Assembly: GCF_017329565.1 (NCBI RefSeq) | Contig: NZ_JAFMTT010000008.1 | Direction: 5' to 3' (one strand) | Source: Alicyclobacillus mali | Lineage (GTDB): Bacteria; Bacillota; Bacilli; Alicyclobacillales; Alicyclobacillaceae | DNA: 64,000 nucleotides | Shown: positions 16,681 to 25,214 of the stretch, one piece after another | Position numbering within the stretch: position 1 is the stretch's first letter | Layout of the letters: each line of letters starts with the position of its first letter | Notes under the pieces: generated by a model | The model's input: the letters and a program-made list of their open reading frames with translations, nothing else | Databases searched by the model: none | What the model was told of the DNA's origin: nothing | Position numbers and translations under genes: made by a program

Positions 16681-18825
16681 TTACGGCAGGAGGCGCGGGG
16701 GCGTCCGCGGGATCATAGACTCCGCAATCGCCTTCGCCGTCTCGTCCGCCGCGCCGCACGCTTCGAGATAGAACTGCATTTGCGACGCCACCTTGGGTTC
16801 GTCGGGCTTGGGTTCGACTTTCTCATACTGGCCGCTGGCCGCGAGGATCCAGCGGTTCACGTTGTCCTGAAGTTGCACGTCGAGAATGTGCTTGAGGCGC
16901 TGCTTGAGATTGTCCTGCAGCACCGGGAACAGGATCTCGACGCGGCTGACCATGTTGCGCGTCATCCAGTCGGCGCTCGCGAGATAGTACTCTTCCTCGC
17001 CCCCGTTCAGGAAGTAGTAGATGCGGCTGTGCTCGAGAAAGCGCCCGACGATGCTCGACACTCGGATGTGATCGCTCACGTTCGGGATGCCGGGGCGCAG
17101 GCAGCAGATGCCGCGCACCAGGAGGTCGATCTCGACGCCCGCCTGTGACGCTTCGAACAGGGCGAGGATGAGATCCTTGTCCGTCAGCGCGTTCATCTTG
17201 GCGATCATGCGCGCGGGCCGCCCGGCACGGGCGTGATCGATCTCGCGCTGGATGAGCTTGAGAAACGCGTCCTTCAGGCCGTGCGGGGCCGTCGCGATGC
17301 GCCGCCACGCGGGCGGATCGGCAAAGCCGGTGAGGTGGTTGAAAAAGAGCGACGCGTCCTCGCCGAATTCTTCGCGCGCGGTGAACATGCCGAGATCGGT
17401 GTACAGGCGCGCCGTGTTGTCGTTGTAGTTTCCGGTGCTGAGGTGGACGTAGCGGACGATCCTCTCGCCTTCGCGACGCACGACAAGCGCGATCTTGCTG
17501 TGCGTCTTGAGCCCCACGAGGCCATAGATCACGTGGCAGCCGGCCTCCTCCAGCTTCTTCGCCCAGACAATGTTGTTCTCCTCGTCAAACCGGGCCTTGA
17601 GCTCCACCAGGACGGTCACCTGCTTGCCGTTTTCCGCCGCCCGCGCGAGCGCGTGGACGATGGGCGAATTGCCGCTCACGCGATACAGCGTCTGCTTGAT
17701 GGCGAGGACCTGCGGATCGTTCGCGGCCAGGTGGATGAAGTGAACGACGGGATCGAACGATTCGTACGGATGAAACAGCAGGATGTCGCGCTTGGCAATG
17801 GCCTCGAACAAACCGTTCTCCCCGATGAAATCGGGCGGCACCTGCGGCGAGATGGGCGGGAAGCGCAGATGAGCGTACTCGGCCATTGCGGAGAAGCGCA
17901 TGAGAAACGTGAGATCCAGCGGACCGTCGATGGAATAGATGTCGTCCGCTTCGAGTTCAAGCCAATCCCGCAGGGTTTCGACGAGCTCGGACGACATGGA
18001 ACTTTGAACTTCGAGCCGAACCGCCGCGCCGCGGTTGCGCTTCTTGACCTCGCGCTCGATCTCCTCGAGCAGATCTTCCGCGCTCTCCTCGTCCACCGTG
18101 ATGTCGGCGTTGCGCGTGATGCGAAAGCACGCGTGCTCGAGCACGGTGTGGCCGGGGAAGAGTGTGTCGATGAACATCTCGATCACGGCCTCGAGCGGTA
18201 CGAACACCCGCTTGCGGCCGCCCGTGGGCAGTTCGAGGTACCGCGGCAGGACGCTCGGCACCTGAACGACGGCAAAGAGCGGCGATTCGTGGGGCAGGCG
18301 GACGGCGATGGGCTCCAAGAGGACCGCGATGTTCAGCGAGCGATTCGCGAGAAGCGGAAACGGGTGGCTCGCATCGACCGCGAGCGGCGTCAGCACTGGG
18401 AAGACATGGTGATGGTAGTACTCCTCAAGATGTGCGCGCTGCGCTTGGGTCAGCTGGCTCGGTTGGACGAAGTCGATGTTCTCTTTGCGGAGCGCGGGGA
18501 GCAGGGTCTTGTTCCACAGGCGATACAGATGGTTCACGTGTGCGTGCGCCCGGTTGGCCACTTCGGCCAGCTGCTGAGCGGCGGTCATGCCGGTCTTGTT
18601 GTCGGGGCGTCCGACGCCGAGCTTCAATTGGTCCTTCAGTCCGGCCACGCGCACCATGAAGAATTCGTCCAGATTGGACGCGCAGATGGCGAGAAAGCGG
18701 AGCCGTTCGAACAGCGGGTTGTCGCCGCGTGCCGCCTCAAACGCCACGCGCTCGTTAAACAGAAGCCAGCTCACTTCTCGATTGATGAAATGGGCGTGAT
18801 GGTCCAGGGTCATCGTGGTTCCCAT
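16681..18825 (-). CDS. ppk: Polyphosphate kinase 1
   Basis: A 714-residue enzyme that reversibly builds inorganic polyphosphate from ATP. The N-domain FINREVSWLLFNERV starts the protein, and FHPYESFDPVVHFI, LKARFDEENNIVWAKKLE and KTHSKIALVVRREG form the two phospholipase-D-like catalytic domains with the autophosphorylated His in KTHSK. ELMTRNMVSRVE-like and EILFPV segments complete the C-terminus. Alternative start ATG at 18813 is five residues later. Polyphosphate supports stress survival and acid or metal tolerance. Confidence 0.95.
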   Translation of the reverse strand: MGTTMTLDHHAHFINREVSWLLFNERVAFEAARGDNPLFERLRFLAICASNLDEFFMVRVAGLKDQLKLGVGRPDNKTGMTAAQQLAEVANRAHAHVNHLYRLWNKTLLPALRKENIDFVQPSQLTQAQRAHLEEYYHHHVFPVLTPLAVDASHPFPLLANRSLNIAVLLEPIAVRLPHESPLFAVVQVPSVLPRYLELPTGGRKRVFVPLEAVIEMFIDTLFPGHTVLEHACFRITRNADITVDEESAEDLLEEIEREVKKRNRGAAVRLEVQSSMSSELVETLRDWLELEADDIYSIDGPLDLTFLMRFSAMAEYAHLRFPPISPQVPPDFIGENGLFEAIAKRDILLFHPYESFDPVVHFIHLAANDPQVLAIKQTLYRVSGNSPIVHALARAAENGKQVTVLVELKARFDEENNIVWAKKLEEAGCHVIYGLVGLKTHSKIALVVRREGERIVRYVHLSTGNYNDNTARLYTDLGMFTAREEFGEDASLFFNHLTGFADPPAWRRIATAPHGLKDAFLKLIQREIDHARAGRPARMIAKMNALTDKDLILALFEASQAGVEIDLLVRGICCLRPGIPNVSDHIRVSSIVGRFLEHSRIYYFLNGGEEEYYLASADWMTRNMVSRVEILFPVLQDNLKQRLKHILDVQLQDNVNRWILAASGQYEKVEPKPDEPKVASQMQFYLEACGAADETAKAIAESMIPRTPPRLLP

Positions 18826-18914
18826 CCTTGTGGGTGTGGTGTGGGTTGGTCCGAAAGTTGGTTGTGGATGTATTGTGACGGCAAAGGGCGGGGAAATGCA
18901 ATGGGGAAATGAAA

Positions 18915-18940
18915 AAGCACGCCCGCGAGAGGGCGTGCTT
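18915..18940 (-). terminator. Rho-independent terminator of the HD-GYP/peptide operon
   Basis: Perfect 10-bp stem AAGCACGCCC (18915-18924) / GGGCGTGCTT (18931-18940). On the minus strand it ends in a T-run. It lies just after the small peptide gene and shows that a transcript really ends there. Confidence 0.85.
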
Positions 18941-18949
18941 GGCTAGCAT

Positions 18950-18976
18950 CTCAGGATCCAGGCCAAGGATCCTGAG
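18950..18976. repeat. Perfect inverted repeat over the 3' end of the peptide gene
   Basis: CTCAGGATCC (18950-18959) and GGATCCTGAG (18967-18976) are perfect 10-bp arms with a 7-base loop. The stop codon of the peptide lies in one arm. It may slow translation or protect the mRNA end. Confidence 0.7.
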
Positions 18977-19094
18977 CGATGACGCTAGACGTGACACCTG
19001 AATGCACGACGCTTGCATTCGCAGCTATGGGGGCCACAGTGAGCAGCCCAACGAAAGCTGCTAGACTGATTGCCAGTCGTTTAATGTTCTTCAT
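18951..19094 (-). CDS. Short secreted peptide precursor (47 residues), candidate signalling peptide
   Basis: AAGGAGGGG precedes an ATG at 19094. The product starts MKNIKRLAISLAAF, has a hydrophobic core and a cleavage-like site A-N-A|S after residue 27, leaving a 20-residue exported part ending QDPWPGS. This layout (basic N-end, hydrophobic core, short C-terminal tail) is like Phr/NprX/PapR-type pheromone precursors, but the tail matches none I know. It starts 12 bases after the HD-GYP stop and is followed by a strong terminator. Its last codons form one arm of a second perfect hairpin (18950-18976). Function is unproven. Confidence 0.65.
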   Translation of the reverse strand: MKNIKRLAISLAAFVGLLTVAPIAANASVVHSGVTSSVIAQDPWPGS

Positions 19095-19106
19095 GCACAC
19101 CCCTCC

Positions 19107-20114
19107 TTACGTGTCCTCGAATGTGTCTACGACCTTGAGAAACGCGTCAACAACGCGTGGGTCGTACAGCTTACCCCTGAGAGTGCGAATCTCCTCAATG
19201 GCTTCCCGTTTCGACTTTGGTCGTTGATACGGACGATTCGAAGTCATCGCATCATAACTATCTACCACTGCAACGATCGCGGCAGGAAGGTATATTTCCT
19301 CTCCTTTTAGTCCGTATGGATATCCGCTTCCGTCATATCGTTCATGGTGCTGTTCGGCAACGGTGCTACCGATATGCAGGAACGGATGCACTGGGGAGTT
19401 CATCAAATCGCGACCGTATATTGTATGCATCTTCATAATATCAAATTCCTCAGGCGTGAGTCTACCAGGTTTCCTAAGAATTTCGTCAGGTATTTGAATC
19501 TTGCCTATATCGTGAAAGAGAGCACCGCAACTCAGCGAGATTAGATCATGCGCTGACAAATTTAGCTGGCAGCCAATCATGACGGAGTATTTGCGAATAC
19601 GTTCGCAGTGTGAAGCTGTATAGCCGTCTTTCATGGCAATTTCATTCGCCATCTGATGAAATTTTTCAACCCACTCCTTATAAGATTTGAAAATAGAAGT
19701 GGATGTCAAATAAACAAATTCCGCTTGCTCTAAAGCGACGATGCAGACCGCTTCTTGAACCGGAACCATGCTCACCACGGAACCCGGTCCCAGAATTTCA
19801 GTGTGGTCACCATATGTTATTCGTAGCACGCCACTGGTCAGAATGATCCCTTCAAACACATCAGGGGCCGCCGGTGGATTAAATCCCATCAACCCATACC
19901 TCTTCAGTTCGTGTCGGATCAGTTCCACGCCGTCGTACGATCCGAGCAGCGTGATCGTCATGTTATCCGTACTCGCGCTGTCCAAGCCTTCGCCGTCTCG
20001 CATGATTCGGAGCCACGGTGTGAGCCCTTGGTTCTCGAAGTTCAACGTTTGCACCCGCTTTGCGACTGATGTGATGGTCCCACGACCACGACAATTGTAG
20101 ACAACGTGCGACAT
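19107..20114 (-). CDS. HD-GYP domain phosphodiesterase with an N-terminal cupin-like sensor
   Basis: 335 residues. Residues about 85-140 look like a cyclic-nucleotide/cupin beta-barrel (EGIILTSGVLRITYGDHTEI). Residues 150-335 are an HD-GYP domain: His-Asp metal ligands at 201-202 (LFHDIGKIQIPDEIL) and HHERYDGSGYP at 256-266. HD-GYP proteins hydrolyse cyclic di-GMP. The GYP signature and metal residues are intact, so activity is likely. It is co-transcribed with a downstream secreted peptide. Base composition is lower in GC than the neighbours, which may mean acquisition. No strong ribosome site is seen at ATG 20114. Confidence 0.85.
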   Translation of the reverse strand: MSHVVYNCRGRGTITSVAKRVQTLNFENQGLTPWLRIMRDGEGLDSASTDNMTITLLGSYDGVELIRHELKRYGLMGFNPPAAPDVFEGIILTSGVLRITYGDHTEILGPGSVVSMVPVQEAVCIVALEQAEFVYLTSTSIFKSYKEWVEKFHQMANEIAMKDGYTASHCERIRKYSVMIGCQLNLSAHDLISLSCGALFHDIGKIQIPDEILRKPGRLTPEEFDIMKMHTIYGRDLMNSPVHPFLHIGSTVAEQHHERYDGSGYPYGLKGEEIYLPAAIVAVVDSYDAMTSNRPYQRPKSKREAIEEIRTLRGKLYDPRVVDAFLKVVDTFEDT

Positions 20115-20208
20115 CTCAAGCTTAAGGACGAGCCTGCCATTTCGTCAATAGACGAAGCGGCGAAGACTTGGCGTCTTTCACGCAATGGCGCGAATGGCGC
20201 GCGAGCAC

Positions 20209-20553
20209 TCAGGTGTACTCGCGCGAAGACAGAAACGCCACTTCGACCAAAATGAGCAGCAGGTCAAATACCCCATACAGCGTCGAGAACCAGAGTTGCG
20301 TGCCGCCGTTGCCCAGGCCGATGATGAACAGGCTCACAACCGCAATGAGCACGATCAGCGCGATGTGCACAGTCTGCGTGAATCCACTCGTCGTTCGCAT
20401 TCGATAGACGAGAAGCAGGATGGTCAGGAGCGCCAAGACCGTCAGGACCATGCCTGGATGTGTGGACAGGTGAACCATCAAGGCGGTGATAATGATGGCG
20501 GCCACCAGGATATAGATAATCGCAAGGGATCCAGCGGTAAACGGCTTCTTCAT
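20209..20553 (-). CDS. Small integral membrane protein
   Basis: 114 residues with four hydrophobic segments and the N-terminus MKKPFTAG. GAGGGAGGG lies upstream of the ATG at 20553, which is preferred over an upstream in-frame start at 20631. It has no motif beyond membrane helices. Small four-helix proteins of this kind occur in Bacillales without assigned function. Confidence 0.65.
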   Translation of the reverse strand: MKKPFTAGSLAIIYILVAAIIITALMVHLSTHPGMVLTVLALLTILLLVYRMRTTSGFTQTVHIALIVLIAVVSLFIIGLGNGGTQLWFSTLYGVFDLLLILVEVAFLSSREYT

Positions 20554-20695
20554 CACTCGACATCCCTCCCTCAGGGCTTCGCGGCCGGGATCGATCCGGC
20601 TTAGCCTAAGTATAGCCAAGATTTGCTCCACGGAGACAAGCTTTTTCTCGCTTTCCTATCGCGCCATCGGAGAGCTTGGCTCGCAAGGGCACGTG

Positions 20696-20727
20696 AAAAA
20701 AGCGGCAGCGGAGGAACCGCTGCCGCT
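20696..20727 (-). terminator. Terminator of the NCS1 permease gene
   Basis: Perfect 11-bp stem AGCGGCAGCGG (20701-20711) / CCGCTGCCGCT (20717-20727). On the minus strand it is followed by six T. It lies 15 bases after the permease stop. Confidence 0.88.
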
Positions 20728-20741
20728 CGTTGAGACGTGCC

Positions 20742-22409
20742 TCAGTGCACGTGACCCGCCTTGCACAGATCGTGGCACTTGCTCTCGAGGCTGCAGCACA
20801 GCGAGCAGATGGGTGCCTTGTGGAACGGGCAGTAGAGCATATCCATCTTCTCGTATTCAAATCCGCAGCAAGCGCAGGTGAATTCCGCCGGCAACTCCGA
20901 ATGGTGATTGCCGTCATGGTGGCGATCCGACTTCTCAAAGGTGTTTTCCCGCGCAATGTAATACTTGCCGCGCGTGACGATGGCGATGACTGGCGCGAGC
21001 ACAAATGCGAGCACGAGCGAGAGGAATGGCGAGTATGCCTGAAGCACTGGGCCGAAAGCGCCGAAAAACGCTGCGATGGATATACCCGCCGCGATAATCA
21101 TTGATCCAAAACCCACGGGGTTGAAGTTGTACAGATGGCCGCGCTTGAACTCGATGTACGAAGGGCTGATTTTGAGCAAACCTTTGTTAATGACGAGATC
21201 GGACACCACGGCTCCAATCCATGCGACGGCGAGGTTCGAGTAGAATCCAAGCACCGTGTTCAAGAAGCCGAAGACGCCGGCTTCCATCAGGCCGAGAGCG
21301 ATGCCGACGTTCAAAAACAGCCACACTACACGCCCTGGATGGGTGTGGAAGATGCGGGAGAAGAAATTCGACCACGACAGCGATCCGGAGTAGGCGTTGG
21401 TTACATTGATTTTGATTTGCGATAGAAGAACGAAGAATGTTGCAAGCGCAAGCGCTGCATAGCTGCTGCCCATGACTACGTGGAACGCCTGCGTGTACAT
21501 GTTGATGGGTTCGTCGGCGGCCTTCGTCCACATGGCGGGCGCGATCCACGAAGCTAATAAAGATCCCCCGAGTTGCTTAATGGCACCCAGGATAACCCAT
21601 CCGGGACCTGCCAGCATGACTGCCATCCACCACTTGCCGCGATTTTGTGGTGTGCGGTTGGGCATGAAGCGCAGATAGTCTACTTGTTCGCCGATTTGCG
21701 CGATGAGGGACAGTGTGACGCCCGCGGCGAGTCCGAACTCGATGGGACTGAAGTGGCTCCCCGAAGCCGAAGTGCCGCCGAAGTGTGTCCACTGGTTGAA
21801 AGCCGACGGATCGCGAAGTGCGATGGCAACGAACGGACCAAGCATCAACACCAGCCAGACGGGTTGCGTGATGACCTGCAACTTCGAAAGAGCAGTCATG
21901 CCGAACATCACGAGCGGAATGATCACCAAGGAACAGATCAAATAGCCGACGGGCAACGGGATGTGGAAAAATTCCTCGAGCGCCTGGGCCATGACGGATC
22001 CTTCGAGTGAAAAATAGATAAACGTGAACGACGCGTACACCAGAGACGTCAGCGTGGACCCATAGTATCCAAATCCTGCACCTCGCGTGAGAAGGTCCAT
22101 ATCGATGTTGTACTTCGCGGAATAGTACGCAATCGGAATACCTGTGAGAAAGATGATCGCGGCAACGACCAGGATGGAGGTGACGGCGTTCGCGAATCCG
22201 TACGTGAGGACGACGGAGCCACCGATGGCGAAGTCGGCCATGTAGGCGATCCCGCCGAGCGCGGAATTCATGACGGTCCATTCGCTCCACCGACGAAACG
22301 ACTTTGGGGCGTACCGCAGCGCGTAGTCCTCAAGGACCGGATTCTGCACCCAGCGATTGAAGGTGCGCTTGGGCGCGGGCTGCCCACGTTCAGGTTGCAG
22401 TGCGGACAT
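20742..22409 (-). CDS. NCS1-family permease with a C-terminal Cys-rich domain
   Basis: 555 residues. Residues about 40-480 carry around 12 membrane segments of the purine/cytosine/allantoin (NCS1) permease family. The last 50 residues leave the membrane and hold a Cys/His cluster (CACCGFEY, CPFH, CSLCCSLESKCHDLC) that could bind two zinc ions. Similar tails occur on NCS1-like proteins fused to signalling modules, so the tail may sense or dock a partner (inference). Divergent amidase genes suggest that the substrate is an amide, urea-like compound or purine-derived nitrogen source. AGGAG and GGAGGGG precede the ATG. Confidence 0.8.
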   Translation of the reverse strand: MSALQPERGQPAPKRTFNRWVQNPVLEDYALRYAPKSFRRWSEWTVMNSALGGIAYMADFAIGGSVVLTYGFANAVTSILVVAAIIFLTGIPIAYYSAKYNIDMDLLTRGAGFGYYGSTLTSLVYASFTFIYFSLEGSVMAQALEEFFHIPLPVGYLICSLVIIPLVMFGMTALSKLQVITQPVWLVLMLGPFVAIALRDPSAFNQWTHFGGTSASGSHFSPIEFGLAAGVTLSLIAQIGEQVDYLRFMPNRTPQNRGKWWMAVMLAGPGWVILGAIKQLGGSLLASWIAPAMWTKAADEPINMYTQAFHVVMGSSYAALALATFFVLLSQIKINVTNAYSGSLSWSNFFSRIFHTHPGRVVWLFLNVGIALGLMEAGVFGFLNTVLGFYSNLAVAWIGAVVSDLVINKGLLKISPSYIEFKRGHLYNFNPVGFGSMIIAAGISIAAFFGAFGPVLQAYSPFLSLVLAFVLAPVIAIVTRGKYYIARENTFEKSDRHHDGNHHSELPAEFTCACCGFEYEKMDMLYCPFHKAPICSLCCSLESKCHDLCKAGHVH

Positions 22410-22493
22410 CGAAACCCCTCCAAACTCCTATGAAATCAAAATTCTCTGTGTTTTGAACCGTATCATGCCCCCGAGGGCTAGAGCAACCCTTTT

Positions 22494-22510
22494 TGTCATA
22501 CAAAGTGACG
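22494..22510. promoter_or_regulatory. GlnR/TnrA-like nitrogen-control site
   Basis: TGTCA, seven bases, then TGACG. This matches the Bacillus GlnR/TnrA consensus (TGTNA-N7-TNACA) except for the last base. It lies between the divergent permease and formamidase genes, where nitrogen control makes sense. One site by eye; chance occurrence is possible. Confidence 0.45.
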
Positions 22511-22558
22511 CAATTCAGAGAGTAAACGTTATCATTTGCCCGTGTTAAGTAAGATACA

Positions 22559-22589
22559 TTGACACAGGATGTGCTCGACAAGTGATAAT
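22559..22589 (+). promoter_or_regulatory. Promoter for the formamidase-amidase operon
   Basis: TTGACA (22559-22564) and GATAAT (22584-22589) are separated by 19 bases, with a TG-rich extended -10 context. The distance to the start at 22617 is about 28 bases. The spacer is slightly long. Confidence 0.55.
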
Positions 22590-22616
22590 GGGGCTGTACT
22601 ATCACGAAGGAGTGGG

Positions 22617-23810
22617 GTGAATGTAAGGTTGTCAAACGTTCTCTTTCGCGTCGATCTGACCAAGCCGATGGACCAACAGGATGTCCCAGGCCACAACCGA
22701 TGGCATCCAGACATCCCTGCCGTTGTGAACGTCAAACCGGGTGATGTGTTCCGCATTGAGATGAAGGATTGGACCGACGGTCAGATTCAAAACAACGATG
22801 ATCCATCCGACATTCGCGATGTGGATCTGTGCAGAGTGCACGTTCTTAGCGGGCCCATCTATGTGGATGGGGTCGAGCCAGGCGACCTGCTGGTGGTGGA
22901 CTTGCTGGATATGGGTCCGCTCCCGGGCGCGGAATGGGGGTTCAACGGTATCTTCGCGCGGGAGAACGGCGGAGGGTTTCTCGTCGACTACTTCCCTGAG
23001 GCGTTCAAGTCCATCTGGGATTTTCACGGGATTTATGCAGTAAGCCGCCACGTGCCGGGAGTCCGAATCCCATCGCTGATTCACCCGGGCCTCATCGGCG
23101 TCGCGCCGTCGGCAGAACTTTTGGACCGCTGGAATGCCCGCGAGCGACAGCTGGTGGCAAAGGATCCGAATCGGGTCCCTGTGCTCGCCAATCTTCCGGA
23201 TCCTCAAAGCGCGGTGCTCGGCACCTTGCGAGGCGCCGAGTTCGATCGCGTCGCGAAGGAAGCCGCTCGTACGGTTCCGCCCCGCGAAAACGGTGGCAAT
23301 TGCGACATCAAGAACTTGTCGAAGGGGAGCCGAATTTATTTCCCCGTGTTCGTCAAGGGCGCCAAGCTTTCGGTCGGCGATCTTCACTTCTGTCAAGGCG
23401 ATGGCGAGATCACGTTTTGCGGAGCCATCGAGATGAGCGGCTGGATTGAGATGAGCGTCGACGTCATCAAAGGCGGCATGGCGAAATACGGGATTGTCCA
23501 CAATCCGGTGTTTGAGCCGGGGCCTATGGAACCTAGATTTTCGGAATATTTGGTGTTTGAGGGTGTGTCGGTGGACGAGCGAACGGGCGAGCAGCTGTAC
23601 CTTGACGCGCACGTGGCCTACCGACGCGCGTGTCTCAATGCCATTGAGTATCTGCAGCGCTTCGGCTACACGGCGGAGCAGGCCTACATGTTGCTGGGCG
23701 TGGCGCCCGTCGAAGGACGCATCAGCGGCATCGTGGACGTCCCGAACGCCTGCTGCACGCTCGCCATCCCCACCGCCATCTTCGATCGCGACATTCGCCC
23801 GAAAGGATGA
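22617..23810 (+). CDS. fmdA: Formamidase/acetamidase (FmdA/AmdA family)
   Basis: About 397 residues. Hydrolyses formamide or short amides to the acid and ammonia. Family features are GHNRWHPDIPAVVNVKPGD near the N-terminus, the Gly/Glu-rich core (LHFCQGDGEITFCGAIE) and a C-terminal VDVPNACCTLAIPTAIF. GAAGGAG at 22606-22612 fits the GTG at 22617; an upstream ATG at 22569 has no such site. It leads an operon with an FmdB-like zinc ribbon and amiE, giving ammonia from amides. Confidence 0.93.
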   Translation: MNVRLSNVLFRVDLTKPMDQQDVPGHNRWHPDIPAVVNVKPGDVFRIEMKDWTDGQIQNNDDPSDIRDVDLCRVHVLSGPIYVDGVEPGDLLVVDLLDMGPLPGAEWGFNGIFARENGGGFLVDYFPEAFKSIWDFHGIYAVSRHVPGVRIPSLIHPGLIGVAPSAELLDRWNARERQLVAKDPNRVPVLANLPDPQSAVLGTLRGAEFDRVAKEAARTVPPRENGGNCDIKNLSKGSRIYFPVFVKGAKLSVGDLHFCQGDGEITFCGAIEMSGWIEMSVDVIKGGMAKYGIVHNPVFEPGPMEPRFSEYLVFEGVSVDERTGEQLYLDAHVAYRRACLNAIEYLQRFGYTAEQAYMLLGVAPVEGRISGIVDVPNACCTLAIPTAIFDRDIRPKG

Positions 23811-23816
23811 GGCAGC

Positions 23817-24119
23817 ATGCCGACTTATCGCTTCGCGTGCGAAACCTGTGGAGCGTTCGATCGCGACTTACCCATGAACGAGGCAGGCTCTGCCGCGCGC
23901 TGCCCGTACTGCGGCATGATGGCTCTTCGCCAGTTCACTTCCTTTTATGTGGGTGCCGCGGTGTCGGCTGAACGCCGCGCACGCTCGGCTGGCGCGGGCC
24001 AAGAACCGGTTTGCGTAGTTCGAGACCATCCGCCTTCGCACGGCGGAGCGCACGCAGGCCATCGCCACGCCGCGGTCAGCGCAGGCCGGCCCTGGCAATT
24101 GGGGCACGTGCACGGGTGA
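23817..24119 (+). CDS. fmdB: FmdB-type zinc-ribbon protein with a His-rich tail
   Basis: 100 residues. The N-terminal 40 residues form the FmdB zinc ribbon: MPTYRFACETCGAFD, then CPYCG, two Cys pairs for one zinc. FmdB proteins are small putative regulators found beside amidases. The C-terminal half is unusual, with many His residues (HPPSHGGAHAGHRH, HVHG), suggesting metal binding such as nickel or zinc. It sits 6 bases after fmdA. Confidence 0.85.
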   Translation: MPTYRFACETCGAFDRDLPMNEAGSAARCPYCGMMALRQFTSFYVGAAVSAERRARSAGAGQEPVCVVRDHPPSHGGAHAGHRHAAVSAGRPWQLGHVHG

Positions 24120-24151
24120 ATATGTGACGAGGTTAAAGGGGGACTGAATTC

Positions 24152-25195
24152 ATGCGGCATGGAGACATCGTCAGCAGTCGAGACACGGTGGGCATTGCGG
24201 TGGTGAACTACAAGATGCCCCGGTTGCACACGCGCGAGGAAGTGATGGACAACGCCAGGCGCATTGCCGACATGATTAGGGGCTTGAAGATCGGTTATCC
24301 AGGGCTCGATCTCGTCATTTTTCCAGAATACAGCTTGCACGGCATCATGTATGACGAGCAGGAGATGTTTGAGACCGCCGCTTCCATCCCCGGCCCGGAG
24401 ACCGACGTGTTGTGTGACGCATGCCGGGCGAACGGCGTGTGGGGTGTGTTTTCGGTAACGGGGGAGCGCCACGAAGAGCACCCCCTGAAGTGGCCGTATA
24501 ACACGGCCATTCTGGTGAACGATCGCGGCGAGATCGTGCAAAAGTATCGAAAAATCATGCCTTGGACGCCCGTCGAACCATGGTACCCGGGACATGAGAC
24601 GTTTGTCTCCAATGGTCCGAAGGGGCTGAAGATTAGCCTCATCATCTGCGATGACGGGAACTATCCCGAAATTTGGCGGGACTGCGCCATGAAAGGGGCC
24701 GAACTCATCGTGCGGCCTCAGGGCTACATGTATCCCGCCAAGGAGCAGCAAATCCTCATGGCCAAGGCCATGGCTTGGGCGAACAACTGTTATGTCGCTG
24801 TCGCGAACGCCACAGGATTCGACGGCGTTTACGCCTATTTTGGGCACTCGGCCATCATTGGCTTTGACGGCCGCACGCTCGGGGAATGTGGAACAGAGGA
24901 GTACGGCGTCCAGTACCCGGAGATCTCCATCTCCCAAATCCGCGAGTTTCGGCGAACGGCTCAGGCCCAAAACCATCTCTTCAAGCTTCTTCACCGGGGA
25001 TACGCAGGCTATCTGTATTCCGGCGACGGCGATCGCGGCGTCTGCGAGTGCCCGTTCGACTTCTACAAGACGTGGGTGACCTCGCCAGAGGTTGCTCGGG
25101 AAAACGCCGAGGCTCTCACGCGTGCCACGCTCGACACGGACGATTGTCCATACGCGCCCATCCGCGCGAAGACATCCGGCGTACCCGTGGGGTGA
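24152..25195 (+). CDS. amiE: Aliphatic amidase
   Basis: A 347-residue nitrilase-superfamily enzyme that converts short aliphatic amides to acid plus ammonia. The catalytic Glu59 is in IFPEYS, at the same position as in characterised AmiE enzymes. Lys is in KYRKIMPW and the nucleophile Cys in IICDDGNYPEIWRD. Length and the C-terminal Cys/Asp-rich tail fit AmiE rather than AmiF. Last gene of the fmdA-fmdB-amiE operon. The substrate range overlaps FmdA, so the locus covers formamide through propionamide-type amides. Confidence 0.94.
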   Translation: MRHGDIVSSRDTVGIAVVNYKMPRLHTREEVMDNARRIADMIRGLKIGYPGLDLVIFPEYSLHGIMYDEQEMFETAASIPGPETDVLCDACRANGVWGVFSVTGERHEEHPLKWPYNTAILVNDRGEIVQKYRKIMPWTPVEPWYPGHETFVSNGPKGLKISLIICDDGNYPEIWRDCAMKGAELIVRPQGYMYPAKEQQILMAKAMAWANNCYVAVANATGFDGVYAYFGHSAIIGFDGRTLGECGTEEYGVQYPEISISQIREFRRTAQAQNHLFKLLHRGYAGYLYSGDGDRGVCECPFDFYKTWVTSPEVARENAEALTRATLDTDDCPYAPIRAKTSGVPVG

Positions 25196-25214
25196 GGCGA
25201 ATGCACTCGGTGCT

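Noticed and set aside
17233..18912. Open frame of 559 codons on the plus strand
   Set aside because: It is the antisense shadow of ppk, whose protein is clearly conserved. Long antisense frames are common at this GC content.
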